A stretch of DNA of 64,000 nucleotides, taken from contig NZ_AUFV01000003.1 of the NCBI RefSeq assembly GCF_000426685.1, positions 124,001 through 188,000 of the forward strand, in the 5' to 3' direction. The notes beneath the pieces were generated by a model. The model did no database searches. It had not been told where the DNA came from and saw only the letters and a program-made list of their open reading frames with translations. This document shows positions 38,559-47,252 of the stretch, one piece after another. Position numbers and translations under genes: made by a program. Every line of letters starts with the position of its first letter. The first letter of the stretch is position 1. This DNA is from Solimonas flava DSM 18980 (lineage in GTDB: Bacteria > Pseudomonadota > Gammaproteobacteria > Nevskiales > Nevskiaceae).

Positions 38559-39049
38559 GTCGGCCCCGGCCCGATCGCGCGCAGACCGGTCAGCAGCGCG
38601 CGCCGCGACGGCTGCGCCGGCGCCTCGGACGCGCGCCGCAGCTGCGCGAGCACGGCCAGCGCCAGCGCGCGCGCTTCGGCCTGGGTGCGGAATTCGTCCA
38701 TCGGCGAGAACAGCGAGCAGGTCTCGAACGCGCCGAGCGCCGCCTCGTGCGCGCCGATGAAGCGGTAGCGCTCGCCGGCATAGACGTGCGTGCGCGTCGC
38801 ACCGGGCGCGGCGACGGCGTCGGCGCGATCCGGCCACCAGACCAGATTCATGCACCACGGCGTCAGCAGCACGCCGAACCAGCCGCTCTCGCCTTCGGCC
38901 GGACCGGCGGCGCGCGCGAAACCGACCGCCTCGACGGCGAGCGCCGGATGCGCGAGGCCGAGCCCGGCCATGCGTTCGCGGCCGATCGCCTCGAACGCGG
39001 CGCACAGCTGCGCCGGCGCGTGCGGCGCGGCGTGCTCAGGCACGGTCAT
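38555..39049 (-). CDS. hupJ: Hydrogenase assembly chaperone HupJ (HybE/HoxT family)
   Basis: 164 residues of the HybE-type chaperone family; the characteristic segment VLLTPWCMNLVWWP is present, followed by a short C-terminal helical region. The family assists assembly and export control of uptake-hydrogenase subunits. Start ATG at 39049, stop overlapping hupK by four bases. It is preceded by hupI in the usual hupH-I-J-K order. Confidence 0.85.
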   Translation of the reverse strand: MTVPEHAAPHAPAQLCAAFEAIGRERMAGLGLAHPALAVEAVGFARAAGPAEGESGWFGVLLTPWCMNLVWWPDRADAVAAPGATRTHVYAGERYRFIGAHEAALGAFETCSLFSPMDEFRTQAEARALALAVLAQLRRASEAPAQPSRRALLTGLRAIGPGPT

Positions 39050-39269
39050 CGTCGAGCACCATGAACTGCTCGGCGTCGCCGTCGCAGCGCGGGCAGCGCC
39101 AGTACGCGGGCAGCTGCGCGAACGGCGTGCCCGGCGCGATCTGCCAAACCGGATCGCCCTCGGCCGGGTCGTAGATCCACCAGCAGATCTTGCATTCGAG
39201 GCGCGCGTCGTCCGGCAGGCGCGCACGGTCGCCGAGATAGCTGCCCTCGAAGCGCGGGGCGGCGCTCAC
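39036..39269 (-). CDS. hupI: Rubredoxin-like protein HupI (HoxR)
   Basis: 77 residues with two rubredoxin knuckles (CKICWWIYDP and WRCPRCDGD) that bind one iron in a Cys4 site. HupI/HoxR is needed for making a fully active O2-exposed uptake hydrogenase. The GTG start at 39269 overlaps the hupH stop (GTGA), and the 3' end overlaps hupJ by 14 bases. It differs from the alkane rubredoxins at 53981 and 55773, which have CxxCxxxYDEE/A and CPDCG. Confidence 0.9.
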   Translation of the reverse strand: MSAAPRFEGSYLGDRARLPDDARLECKICWWIYDPAEGDPVWQIAPGTPFAQLPAYWRCPRCDGDAEQFMVLDDDRA

Positions 39270-40144
39270 GCCGCACCCTCCAGCCAGTGCAGCGCCTCGA
39301 CCAGCCGCTCGCGCGAATCGTGCAGGTCCTCGACCGCGGCGCAGACCACGTCCGGCACGCCGCCGACTTCGAGCGTGTTGAGGATCACCTGATCCTGCGA
39401 GTTGTAGTAGACGACCTGCCAGCACGGCGCCAGCGCGGTGCGCGTGACGCGGCAGTTGCCGTAGCCGCGCGAAAGGATCGTCGTGCCGCCGCTGCCGAGG
39501 CGCTCGCCGAGATAGTCGAGATCGCCCGGCGACAGCGGCAGCAGCGTGAGATTGATGACCTGCGCGGCGCGCCCCGGCGTCCAGCGACGCAGATGTTCGG
39601 CGAGTTCGGCGAGGATCGCCGGCGCGTTCATGACCTCGGCCGGCAGCGCGGCGTCCGGCGCCGCCAGCGCCTCGACCGCCGCGGCCGCGGCCGGCGCCGT
39701 GTCGAGCAGCACGTTCGGCGCGAGGCCGACTTCGATCGCGTCGACGCCGTCGCCGAGCACGCGCCAGACGCCGGCGTACACCGACTCCTGCACGCGCAGC
39801 GCGCGGCCGTCGGCATCGATGCGCACGGCGACCTCGCCCTCGCCGAGCACCTGATGCAGCAGCGCGCGGTTGGCGGCATCGAGGCCGGCGACCGGCACCA
39901 GCAGGGTGCGGTGCCGCGCATCGTCGAGCACGGCGCCGAGCGCGGCGGCGACGCGGTGCAGGCAGACGCGCGCGTCGCCGAGCGCGGCGACCGCCTCCGG
40001 CTCCGGCAGCGACGGCGCCTGCCAGGTACTCATGCCGCGCGGCATGACCATGTAGTCGAGCGTGTCGTCCTCGACCTGACTGCCTGGGCCGATCACGCGG
40101 ATCGGAATCGGGAACGGTTTGCTGGCGGGCTTGATGTCGGCCAT
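39266..40144 (-). CDS. hupH: Hydrogenase expression/formation protein HupH (HoxQ)
   Basis: 292 residues matching HupH/HoxQ across their length: the PIPIRVIGPGSQVEDDTLDY start, the YMVMPRGMSTW segment, and C-terminal SRGYGNCRVTRTALAPCW, VVYYNSQDQVILNTLEVG. Known members act in small-subunit maturation, with HupG as chaperones before Tat export. Cytosolic. It sits between hupG and hupI. Confidence 0.92.
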   Translation of the reverse strand: MADIKPASKPFPIPIRVIGPGSQVEDDTLDYMVMPRGMSTWQAPSLPEPEAVAALGDARVCLHRVAAALGAVLDDARHRTLLVPVAGLDAANRALLHQVLGEGEVAVRIDADGRALRVQESVYAGVWRVLGDGVDAIEVGLAPNVLLDTAPAAAAAVEALAAPDAALPAEVMNAPAILAELAEHLRRWTPGRAAQVINLTLLPLSPGDLDYLGERLGSGGTTILSRGYGNCRVTRTALAPCWQVVYYNSQDQVILNTLEVGGVPDVVCAAVEDLHDSRERLVEALHWLEGAA

Positions 40145-40167
40145 GGCGGACTCGGTGCGGGTAGCGA

Positions 40168-40644
40168 TCAGTGGCAGGCGCCGGACGGCCCGCCGACGGC
40201 GATGCCGGGCGACGGCGGTCGCGACGGCGCGCTGGCGAGAATCTCGCGAATACGCTCGACGTAGACCTGCCAGTCCTGCATGCCGTGCAGGGTGGCGACG
40301 TAGGCGCCGTCGCGCAGGAAGATCAGCGCCGGCCGCCGCGTCATGCCGTAGCGCAGGCCGAGCGCGCGTTCGGACGCCTCATCGACGACGCCGATGCGCA
40401 GCGCCGTGCCCTCGCGCGCGAACTGCGCGACCAGCTCGGGCAGCACGACGGCGACGTCGAGCACCTCCGGATAGCGCGCCGGCTGCGCCCACAGGAACAG
40501 CACCGCTTCGCCGGGCTGCGCGAGAAAGTCGTCGAGGCCGGCTTCGGACACCGGCTGCGCGGCCGGATGTTCGAGCAGGCGCTCGATCAGCGGCGGCACC
40601 GTCGGGCGCGGCAGCGCGGACAGCGGAATCGGTTCGGCATTCAT
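40168..40644 (-). CDS. hupG: Hydrogenase small-subunit chaperone HupG (HyaE/HoxO family)
   Basis: 158 residues of thioredoxin-like fold without the CxxC redox pair (AVLFLWAQPARYPEVLDV occupies that region), as in HyaE/HoxO. It binds the Tat signal of the hydrogenase small subunit and holds it until the complex is ready. The start overlaps the hupF stop by four bases. Highly consistent with its place before hupH. Confidence 0.88.
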   Translation of the reverse strand: MNAEPIPLSALPRPTVPPLIERLLEHPAAQPVSEAGLDDFLAQPGEAVLFLWAQPARYPEVLDVAVVLPELVAQFAREGTALRIGVVDEASERALGLRYGMTRRPALIFLRDGAYVATLHGMQDWQVYVERIREILASAPSRPPSPGIAVGGPSGACH

Positions 40645-40967
40645 CGTTCGTCACCGGACGCAGGGGACTGGCCGGTCAGCCGGGCCAGCGCGGCGGCGCT
40701 CTGCGCCGAAGGCAGTTCGAAACCGGCGTCGCCGGACGGCAGCGCGCCGCCGAGCGCCGCCTGCAGCAGGTCGAGCGCGGCGTCGATCTCGGCGGCGCGC
40801 GCCGCCGTCAGGCGCTCGACCGCGGAGTCCAGATGCACGAGCAGCCAGTCGCCGGCGGCGACCGCGCCGACCAGCGCCGTGCGCACGCGCCGCCACTCGC
40901 CGCGGCCTTCGACCTCGGCCCAGGCGGCGTCGGCGGCACGCACCTGCATCGGCAGGCCGACGCACAT
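40641..40967 (-). CDS. hupF: HypC-like hydrogenase chaperone HupF (HoxL)
   Basis: 108 residues beginning MCVGLPMQVR, the HypC-family start with Cys2. The C-terminal half is longer than in HypC and helical. HupF/HoxL is a large-subunit-specific chaperone required under oxic conditions. The start overlaps the hupD stop by one base (TGATG). Confidence 0.9.
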   Translation of the reverse strand: MCVGLPMQVRAADAAWAEVEGRGEWRRVRTALVGAVAAGDWLLVHLDSAVERLTAARAAEIDAALDLLQAALGGALPSGDAGFELPSAQSAAALARLTGQSPASGDER

Positions 40968-41620
40968 CAGGAGCGCTCCGGGAAGAAGCGCGCGTCGCCG
41001 ACGCGGCAGGCATCGTCGGCCGACGGCCGTTCGGCCTCGTAGCGCTCGATCGCCAGATGCGGCAGCGTCACCGCCTCGGCGCTGTCCAGCGCCCGCGTGC
41101 GCGGCGCGGCCGCCACGCCCCAGCCGCGCAGGATGTCGAGCCCGCGGGCGACCGCCTGCGGCAGCACGGCGCGCACGCTCGCGCGCAGGCTGCCGCCGTA
41201 ATCCTCCAGCTCTTCGGGCTGGCAGCCGATCAGCACCACCGAACGCGGATAGCGGCCGGTCAGGCGCGCCAGCGCCAGCACGTCGGCGAAGCCGGTCTGG
41301 TGCAGGCTCATCTTCTTCGCGCCGAGGTATTGCGGCACCTCGTCGTCGCGCACCTCGTGCAGCGTGCCGGGAGCGAGTCCGTAATCGACCGCGTCGAAGA
41401 TCAGCAGGCGTTCGGCGGCCTGCACGTGCTGGATCAGATAAAGGCCCTGCGTGCCGCCGTCGACCAGCGCGACGCCGGGCAGCTCCCAGTCGCGCTGCAG
41501 GCGCTCGACGCAGCGCACGCCGAAGCCCTCGTCGGCCCACAGCAGATTGCCGATGCCGAGAACGATCACGGCGTTGTCACCGGAACGGTGGCAGGGCGGC
41601 TGGGGGGTGCAGGCATCCAT
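40967..41620 (-). CDS. hupD: Hydrogenase maturation endopeptidase HupD (HoxM)
   Basis: 217 residues of the HycI/HyaD protease family. Conserved features: VLGIGNLLWADEGFGVRCVE with the nickel-ligand Glu/Asp positions, VDGGTQGLYLI, FDAVDYGLAPGTLHEV, and MSLHQTGFADVL with the ligand histidine. It senses nickel in HupL and removes the C-terminal 15 residues after the DPCLACSTH motif. The C-terminus is somewhat longer than typical and ends DARFFPERS. Confidence 0.92.
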   Translation of the reverse strand: MDACTPQPPCHRSGDNAVIVLGIGNLLWADEGFGVRCVERLQRDWELPGVALVDGGTQGLYLIQHVQAAERLLIFDAVDYGLAPGTLHEVRDDEVPQYLGAKKMSLHQTGFADVLALARLTGRYPRSVVLIGCQPEELEDYGGSLRASVRAVLPQAVARGLDILRGWGVAAAPRTRALDSAEAVTLPHLAIERYEAERPSADDACRVGDARFFPERS

Positions 41621-41640
41621 CGCGAAAACTCCGTGGGACT

Positions 41641-41976
41641 TCAGCGGGCGGCGGGGGACGGCGCGGCGGCCGACGGCCGCGTGCGCCAGGCGAGATAGCT
41701 GTCGTGCTCGGCCTGCAGCGCGAGCCAGAACACGGCGCTGCTGCCGAACGCTAGCGCGAAGCGGATCGCGGTATCGGCCGAGACGCCGCGCCGGCCCTGC
41801 ACGATCTCGTGCAGGCGGCGCCGCGAGATGCCGAGGCGGCGCGCCGCCTCGCTCTGCGTGAGCCGCAGCGGCGCCAGGTAGTACTTGTCGAGGAAGCGGC
41901 CCGGATGCAGACGCGCGCGCAGCGGCACGCCCGGCGGCGTGCGCAGCGGCGGCGCAGGCGGACGCGCGACGCGCAT
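41641..41976 (-). CDS. HigA-like XRE-family DNA-binding protein inside the hup operon
   Basis: 111 residues. The region HPGRFLDKYYLAPLRLTQSE through AARRLGISRRRLHEIVQGRR is a HigA/VapI-type helix-turn-helix, followed by the family segment FGSSAVFWLALQAEHDSYLA. No HigB toxin gene is adjacent. It sits eight bases after hupC and 20 bases before hupD on the same strand, so it is part of the transcript. It may regulate the operon itself or be a captured antitoxin; the function is not known. Confidence 0.8.
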   Translation of the reverse strand: MRVARPPAPPLRTPPGVPLRARLHPGRFLDKYYLAPLRLTQSEAARRLGISRRRLHEIVQGRRGVSADTAIRFALAFGSSAVFWLALQAEHDSYLAWRTRPSAAAPSPAAR

Positions 41977-41984
41977 CGCCGCGC

Positions 41985-42713
41985 TCAGTCCTTGAAGGTG
42001 CGGTAGCCCGAGATCATCGTGCTGACGATGCTCTGGCGGCCCATGATGTCTTCGCGAATCGCCGCGTAGACGTGCAGGATGATGAAACAGACCATCGCCC
42101 ACATGCCGAGGTGGTGCCAAGTGTGCACGTCCTGCGACTGCCCGAACAGCGGAATCACCCAGCCGAACAGGCGGTTCGCCCACGAACCGGCCTGCGCGCC
42201 CTCGCCGTACATCGCGAATCCGGTGACGATCATGAACAGGGTGCCGAGGAAGTACATCGAGAACATCGCCGCGCGCGCCAGCGGGTTGTGGCCGACGTAG
42301 CGGTTCGGCCGCTTCGAGATGAAGCCGTACCACTTGAGCATGCTCAGCACCTCGCGCCAGTACGCGGCCGAGAACACCGGCAGCGTGAACAGCTCGCGCG
42401 CGTGATGGTTGCCGACGAAGGCCCAGTAGAGGCGCCCGATCAGGCCGACCGCGAGCACGTAGCCGGATGCGAAGTGCGCAAAGCGGATGTAGCCCATCAG
42501 GAAGTGCGCGCTGGCCTCGCCCGGCATCGTCGGCAGGGGCGAGCCGATGAAATAGCCGGTCACGCACAGCACGACGATCGCCAGTGCGTTGATCCAGTGC
42601 CAGATGCGCACCGGCGCTTCGTAGACGTAGACGGAGCGGACCGCCGGCGCATGGCTGACGGCGGCTTCGTCGACGCCGGTGGCGTCGGCAGCAACGGTGG
42701 AGGCGGGCGTCAT
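41985..42713 (-). CDS. hupC: Ni/Fe-hydrogenase b-type cytochrome subunit HupC (HoxZ)
   Basis: 242 residues; four membrane helices with the haem b histidines in WHWINALAIVV, RFAHFASGY, and WHHLGMWAMV / ILHVYAA. HupC anchors HupSL at the periplasmic face and passes electrons to quinone. The ATG at 42713 has a GAGGAGA ribosome-binding site. The usual position directly after hupL is taken here by hupE, with hupC next. Confidence 0.94.
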   Translation of the reverse strand: MTPASTVAADATGVDEAAVSHAPAVRSVYVYEAPVRIWHWINALAIVVLCVTGYFIGSPLPTMPGEASAHFLMGYIRFAHFASGYVLAVGLIGRLYWAFVGNHHARELFTLPVFSAAYWREVLSMLKWYGFISKRPNRYVGHNPLARAAMFSMYFLGTLFMIVTGFAMYGEGAQAGSWANRLFGWVIPLFGQSQDVHTWHHLGMWAMVCFIILHVYAAIREDIMGRQSIVSTMISGYRTFKD

Positions 42714-42742
42714 GGCGTTCTCCTCGTCGGGGACGGTGGCAC

Positions 42743-43324
42743 TTAGCCGAACAGCAGCGCGAGGCCGCTGGCGCTGAGCACGGCGGCGGCGACACGGCGC
42801 AGGACCTGCTGCCCGCCGCGCAGGCCGGCGGCGAGGCCCCAGCCGGCCGCGTGCAGCAGCGCCGACATCAGCACGAAGCCGGCGACATAGCGGGAGAAGC
42901 CGGCGGCGAGCGGTGCCTCGGCACCGTGCGCATAGCCGTGCAGCACGCCGCAGACGGCGATCACCGCGAGCCCGGCGCCGGCCGGCGCGCGCGCTGCAGT
43001 GGCGAGCAGCAGGCCGAGCGCGATCACGCTCAGCGCAATGCCCGGCTCGACCATCGGCAGCGCCAGACCCTGCGTCGCGAGCACGGCGCCGGCGAGCAGG
43101 CCGCCGATGAAGGCCAGCGGCCCGAACGCGGCGCGCGCAGCCGGCAGCGCCAGCGCCGACCACAGGCCGACAGCCAGCATCGCCAGCAGATGGTCGATGC
43201 CGGACAGCGGATGCAGCAGGCCAGCGCCCCAGCCGGAAAGCTCGTGCCCGGGATGGGCGAGCGCGGGCAGCGCGATGAGGCCGAGCGCGGCGGCGGCGAG
43301 GTGGGCGATCTTGATCGGTTTCAT
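42743..43324 (-). CDS. hupE: HupE/UreJ-family nickel transporter
   Basis: 193 residues: signal-like first helix (KIAHLAAAALGLIALPALA), then six hydrophobic helices. HPLSGIDHLLAM is the HupE/UreJ HPxxGxDH motif and HGYAHGAE the second conserved histidine motif. The family permits nickel entry for hydrogenase or urease. It lies between hupL and hupC with a GAGGAGA ribosome-binding site, so nickel uptake is expressed together with the structural genes. Confidence 0.92.
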   Translation of the reverse strand: MKPIKIAHLAAAALGLIALPALAHPGHELSGWGAGLLHPLSGIDHLLAMLAVGLWSALALPAARAAFGPLAFIGGLLAGAVLATQGLALPMVEPGIALSVIALGLLLATAARAPAGAGLAVIAVCGVLHGYAHGAEAPLAAGFSRYVAGFVLMSALLHAAGWGLAAGLRGGQQVLRRVAAAVLSASGLALLFG

Positions 43325-43346
43325 GGTGTTTTCTCCTCGACGGCGT

Positions 43347-45200
43347 TCAGCGCACGCGCACCTGCGTCAGCTCCTCACCCTGCGGCCCCATCACGTGCGT
43401 CGAGCAGGCGAGGCAGGGATCGAAGGAATGCAGCGTGCGCAGGATCTCGACCGGTTGCTCCGGATCGACCATCGGCGTGTTCATCAGGCTCGCCTCGAAG
43501 GCGCCGATCTGGCCTTTGACGTCGCGCGGGCCGCCGTTCCAGGTCGTCGGCACCACGCACTGGTAGTTCTCGATACGGCCGTCCTTGATGCGGATCCAGT
43601 GGCCGAGCGCGCCGCGCGGCGCGGCGACGGTGCCGACGCCCTTGGCCTCCTTCGGCCAGGTCGCCGGGTCCCATTTCTCGACGTTGGCGGTGGCGCGATC
43701 GCCGGCCTTGATGTTGTCGATCAGCTCGTGCCAGTCGGCGAGCATCATCTCGCCGCAGTACTGGCCTTCGAGCGCGCGCGCCAGCGTGCGGCCGATCGTC
43801 GTCGGCAGCAGCTGCTGCAGCGTGTAGTCGGTCTCCGGCAGGCCGAGCGCCTTCGGGATCGCGTGGTTGATCGCCTCAGCCGAGCTCTCGATCTGCTCCT
43901 TCGGGCGCTGCGCGTACGTGTTGCCCTGGCTGGCATGCGCGTAGGCGAGGATGTAGCGCGCCAGCGGGCCGACCTCCATCGCGTGACCGCGCCAGCGCGG
44001 CGACTTGATCCATGAATACTTCGCCGATTCGTCGATCTGCTCGATCTTCGTCCGCGTACCGGCGGTCTTCGGGCCGAGCTCGTAGTGCGGTTCGGTCACG
44101 CCGTCCCAGGGATGCAGGCCGCGCGTCTCGTCGGCGTACTGGTACCAGGAGTGCGCGACGAATTCCTGCACCTGCTCGGGATCGCGCGGATCGACCGGAT
44201 GGATCTCGTTCCAGTTGCCGTTCAGGATCGCGCCGCCCGGCAGCTGGTCGGTGCTCTTGTCGTAGTTGAGCTTCGGGTACTCGCCGTAGTCGATGACGTT
44301 GGTCGCCGACAGGCCGCCGCCGTACAGCCAGCCGGCCTGCTTGTACAGCGTGCCGATCGCCAGCACGTCCGGGATGTAGACGTTCTTGTTGAACTCAATG
44401 ATCTCGTCGATGCGCGCCTTGACGAAGTTCAGGCGCTCCATGTTGACCGGCGCGCCGGCGGCGAGATCGCCGTCGAGGTTGATCGCGCAGGGCACGCCGC
44501 CGACCAGATAGTTCGGATGCGGATTCTTGCCGCCGAAGATGGTGTGGATCTTCACCCACTCCTTCTGCAGGTCGAGCGCCTCGAGGTAATGCGTGACCGC
44601 CATCAGATTGGCTTCCGGCGGTAGCACGTAGGCCTTGCTGCCCCAGTAGCCGTTCATGAACGGCCCGAGCTGACCGGATTCGACGAATTTCTTCAGACGG
44701 TTCTGGATGTCGCGGAAGTAGCCGGGCGAGGACAGCGGATGGCTCGGCGACACCAGCTGCTGCAGCTCGCTGGTCTTCTTCGGATCGGCCTTCAGCGCCG
44801 AGACCACGTCGACCCAGTCGAGCGCGTGCAGGTGGTAGAAGTGCACCGCGTGATCGTGCACCTGCAGGGTCTTGGCCATGATCTCGCGGATCAGGTGCGC
44901 GTTCTTCGGAATGCGGATGCCGAGCGCGTCCTCGACGGCGCGCACGCTGGTCAGCGCGTGGCAGCCGGTGCAGACGCCGCAGATGCGCTCGACGAAGGCC
45001 CAGGCGTCGCGCGGATCGCGGCCCTTGAGGATGACCTCGAGGCCGCGCCACATCGTGCCGGTGGAAACCGCGTTGCGGATGACGTTGTGCTCGTCGACGT
45101 TGACCTCGCAGCGCATGTGGCCTTCGATGCGGGTCACCGGGTCGACGACGATGCGCCGGCCGCTGTTGTCGAGTTTGAAGCCCTGGGTTTCGTAGCTCAT
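43347..45200 (-). CDS. hupL: Uptake [NiFe]-hydrogenase large subunit HupL (HoxG)
   Basis: 617-residue catalytic subunit. The nickel-iron site has L1 [10 protein letters not shown] (Cys74, Cys77) and L2 DPCLACSTH (Cys596, Cys599). After His602 a 15-residue extension ([15 protein letters not shown]) awaits removal by HupD. It oxidises H2 at the periplasmic face together with HupS. 49 bases separate it from hupS, 22 from hupE. Confidence 0.96.
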   Translation of the reverse strand: MSYETQGFKLDNSGRRIVVDPVTRIEGHMRCEVNVDEHNVIRNAVSTGTMWRGLEVILKGRDPRDAWAFVERICGVCTGCHALTSVRAVEDALGIRIPKNAHLIREIMAKTLQVHDHAVHFYHLHALDWVDVVSALKADPKKTSELQQLVSPSHPLSSPGYFRDIQNRLKKFVESGQLGPFMNGYWGSKAYVLPPEANLMAVTHYLEALDLQKEWVKIHTIFGGKNPHPNYLVGGVPCAINLDGDLAAGAPVNMERLNFVKARIDEIIEFNKNVYIPDVLAIGTLYKQAGWLYGGGLSATNVIDYGEYPKLNYDKSTDQLPGGAILNGNWNEIHPVDPRDPEQVQEFVAHSWYQYADETRGLHPWDGVTEPHYELGPKTAGTRTKIEQIDESAKYSWIKSPRWRGHAMEVGPLARYILAYAHASQGNTYAQRPKEQIESSAEAINHAIPKALGLPETDYTLQQLLPTTIGRTLARALEGQYCGEMMLADWHELIDNIKAGDRATANVEKWDPATWPKEAKGVGTVAAPRGALGHWIRIKDGRIENYQCVVPTTWNGGPRDVKGQIGAFEASLMNTPMVDPEQPVEILRTLHSFDPCLACSTHVMGPQGEELTQVRVR

Positions 45201-45249
45201 GGCGATTCCGTTGTGCGATGGCGACCGCGGTCAGCGCGGCCGCGCGGGC

Positions 45250-46332
45250 TCAGGTCGATTGGTGCGAACGCTCGTCGCGGCGGTCGGCCGCGCGCTTGAG
45301 CGCGGAGGCCGCCGCATGCGCAACGACGGCGGCACCGACGACGCCGGCGGCGGTCGCGCCGACCGTGTCGGCATTGGCCTCGACGCCGAACTGGTGAATG
45401 TTGGTCAGGCGGTCGTAGAACGAACCCTTGTCCCAGAAGCCGTCCTCGGAACAGCCGATGCAGCCGTGGCCGGACTGGATCGGGAAGCTGGTGCCCTCGT
45501 TCCAGCGCGTCGTCGAGCAGGCGTTGTACGTCGTCGGGCCCTTGCAGCCGACCTTGTAGAGGCAATAGCCGCGGCGCGCGTACTCGTCGTCGAAGTGCTC
45601 GACGAACTGGCCGGCGTCGAAGTGCGGCCGGCGATAGCACTTGTCGTGGATGCGCTGGCTGTAGAACATCTTCGGCCGGCCCTGGCGGTCCAGCTCGGGA
45701 ATGCGGTCGAAGGTCAGCATGTAGGTGATGACGCCGGTCATCACCTCGGCGATCGGCGGACAGCCCGGCACCTTGATGATCGGCTTGTCGTGGATGACCT
45801 CATGCACCGGCGTCGCCCGCGTCGGATTCGGACGCGCCGCCTGCACGCAGCCCCAGCTCGCGCAGCTGCCCCAGGAGATGATGGCCTTGGCGTCGGTGGC
45901 GACGTGCTTGAGCTGCTCGACGAACGGCCGGCCGCCGATGATGCAGCTCATGCCGTCCTGATTGAGCGGCGGATTGCCCTCGACGGCGAGGATGTAGTTG
46001 CCCTTGTACTTGGTCATCACCTCGTCGAGGATCGCCTCGGCCTGATGGCCGGCGGCGGCCATCAGCGTGTCGTCGTAGTCGAGCGAGATCATCGACAGCA
46101 CCGCATCCTTGGCCAGCGGATGCGCAGAACGGATGAACGACTCCGAGCAGCAGGTGCATTCGAGGCCGTGCAGCCACAGCACCGGCGTGCGCGGCTTGGT
46201 CTCCATCGCATGGGCGATCTGCGGCACGAAGGCCGGCCCCAAGCCCAGCGAGGTTGCCGTCAGCGAACAAAACTTGAGGAAGCTGCGCCGCGTGATGCCC
46301 TGGCGCCGCATGACTTCGTAGAACGTTTCCAC
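45250..46332 (-). CDS. hupS: Uptake [NiFe]-hydrogenase small subunit HupS (HoxK), O2-tolerant type
   Basis: 360 residues. The Tat signal [10 protein letters not shown] ends at QIAHA42. The proximal-cluster cysteines are 59, 61, 62, 157, 162 and 191. After removal of 42 residues these become 17, 19, 20, 115, 120 and 149, exactly the six ligands of the [4Fe-3S] cluster in O2-tolerant HoxK. Further cysteines supply the medial and distal clusters ([18 protein letters not shown]). A C-terminal membrane helix (about 322-345) is present. GTG start at 46332 with AAGGGG seven bases upstream. First gene of the operon. Confidence 0.95.
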   Translation of the reverse strand: METFYEVMRRQGITRRSFLKFCSLTATSLGLGPAFVPQIAHAMETKPRTPVLWLHGLECTCCSESFIRSAHPLAKDAVLSMISLDYDDTLMAAAGHQAEAILDEVMTKYKGNYILAVEGNPPLNQDGMSCIIGGRPFVEQLKHVATDAKAIISWGSCASWGCVQAARPNPTRATPVHEVIHDKPIIKVPGCPPIAEVMTGVITYMLTFDRIPELDRQGRPKMFYSQRIHDKCYRRPHFDAGQFVEHFDDEYARRGYCLYKVGCKGPTTYNACSTTRWNEGTSFPIQSGHGCIGCSEDGFWDKGSFYDRLTNIHQFGVEANADTVGATAAGVVGAAVVAHAAASALKRAADRRDERSHQST

Positions 46333-46429
46333 GACCAACCCCTTATCCGTATTTGTGGTGCGGGTGGCAGCCGACTGATCACTGCAGCGGAACGCGCGAG
46401 CGCCGGCCATCTCCTGACAGCGCTTGGGG

Positions 46430-46444
46430 GCAAGATGCGTACCG
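46430..46444 (-). promoter_or_regulatory. Candidate sigma-54 (-24/-12) promoter of the hup operon
   Basis: On the minus strand CGGTACGCATCTTGC fits TGGCACG-N4-TTGC with GG and GC ten bases apart, the sigma-54 spacing. Start of transcription would be near 46419, about 87 bases before the hupS GTG. HoxA, encoded in the window, has the GAFTGA loop that contacts sigma-54, so promoter and activator match. Confidence 0.7.
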
Positions 46445-46465
46445 CTTCCTGACAGGCCTGGAAGC

Positions 46466-46506
46466 TTTTAATTATTTAAATTTATTTCAACTACTTATAA
46501 GTAAAT
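46466..46506. promoter_or_regulatory. AT-rich tract in the hup promoter (possible IHF/bend site)
   Basis: A 41-base tract that is almost all A/T in an otherwise about 70% GC window. It lies at about -47 to -87 from the proposed sigma-54 start, between core promoter and dyads. IHF usually bends DNA there in such promoters. No perfect IHF consensus could be read. Confidence 0.5.
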
Positions 46507-46551
46507 CTCTGGCCCCTTCCGAGAGCCGTGCGCAGCCGCGGCCGACGGCAA

Positions 46552-46601
46552 CTGGAAAGCGTATTTCCAGTTCCGCAGCGCAAGTGAGCGGAAAGTTTCC
46601 G
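46552..46601. promoter_or_regulatory. Two inverted repeats, candidate HoxA activator sites
   Basis: CTGGAAA-GCGTA-TTTCCAG (46552-46570) is a perfect seven-base dyad. CGGAAA-G-TTTCCG (46589-46601) is a six-base dyad with the same GGAAA/TTTCC arms. Their centres lie about -142 and -176 from the proposed start, the region where HoxA/HupR binds in other species. The arms are unlike the TTG-N5-CAA reported for HupR, so the assignment is inference. Confidence 0.5.
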
Positions 46602-46632
46602 GCGGCCGTCGGGCGCGGCCGAGGGCCCGGAC

Positions 46633-46956
46633 TCAGGCCAGCAAGCCGCCGATCAGAGCCCCGAGCAGCAGCGCGCCGACCTGCATGACGACCAGCGTCA
46701 GCGCGCCCATGCCGGCGACGATGCCGATCAGCGGCAAGCCGGCCAGCAGCGTGGCGAGGAAGAACAGCAACACGCCGACCAGCAGGCCCGGCAGCAGCGC
46801 CGCCAGCAGGGCCGCTCCGACCCCGCTCGTGACCTTGCCGCCGATGACGCCGGCGATCAGCGTTCCGAATCCCGGCAGCCAGCTCAGCAGGATGCTGAGC
46901 ATCAGCATGACGGACATCCCCGCGGCGATGTCGCCGCGATGCGCATATGTAGCCAT
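46633..46956 (-). CDS. Small polytopic membrane protein, unknown
   Basis: 107 residues with three or four hydrophobic helices and many glycines (LLSWLPGFGTLIAGVIGGKV). The start ATG follows a G-rich ribosome-binding site. It is on the same strand as hupS and ends within the upstream hup regulatory region, but shares no obvious tie to hydrogenase. It resembles short glycine-zipper/DUF5518-like proteins only in general character. Confidence 0.6.
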   Translation of the reverse strand: MATYAHRGDIAAGMSVMLMLSILLSWLPGFGTLIAGVIGGKVTSGVGAALLAALLPGLLVGVLLFFLATLLAGLPLIGIVAGMGALTLVVMQVGALLLGALIGGLLA

Positions 46957-47252
46957 CCCAACCCCCCGAGTTCACATTCCATGTGACGGACTCTGCGGTC
47001 CTTGGCGCTCCGGGCCTGGCCTGTGTCGGCGTCCGGCTCCGGCGACTGCATCCCCTGCAGCGGCGCACCGCCTCAAGCGGCGCACGATGCGCGTTCCCCA
47101 GTTGCCGATCTTCGATCAGAACGCATCGCATCGGCAAGGCCGACGGCGCGCCGACGGGCGCTCCCCGTCCGCGCGGCGGCGCCCGCCGCGGCGGGCGTCC
47201 GGACCCTATCTGTTACCATGCCCGTCCGTTCAATCGCAGCCGTGACCGACTC
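46957..47252. other. Divergent intergenic region before slyD
   Basis: About 300 bases between the membrane protein (minus) and slyD (plus). An extended -10, TGTTACCAT (47211-47219), is the likely slyD promoter and leaves a leader of about 25 bases. No -35, terminator or RNA structure stands out elsewhere in it. Confidence 0.4.

Noticed and set aside
41641-41976. A HigBA toxin-antitoxin module in the hup operon
   Set aside because: Only the HigA-like half is present. Flanking genes are hupC and hupD, with no room for a toxin.
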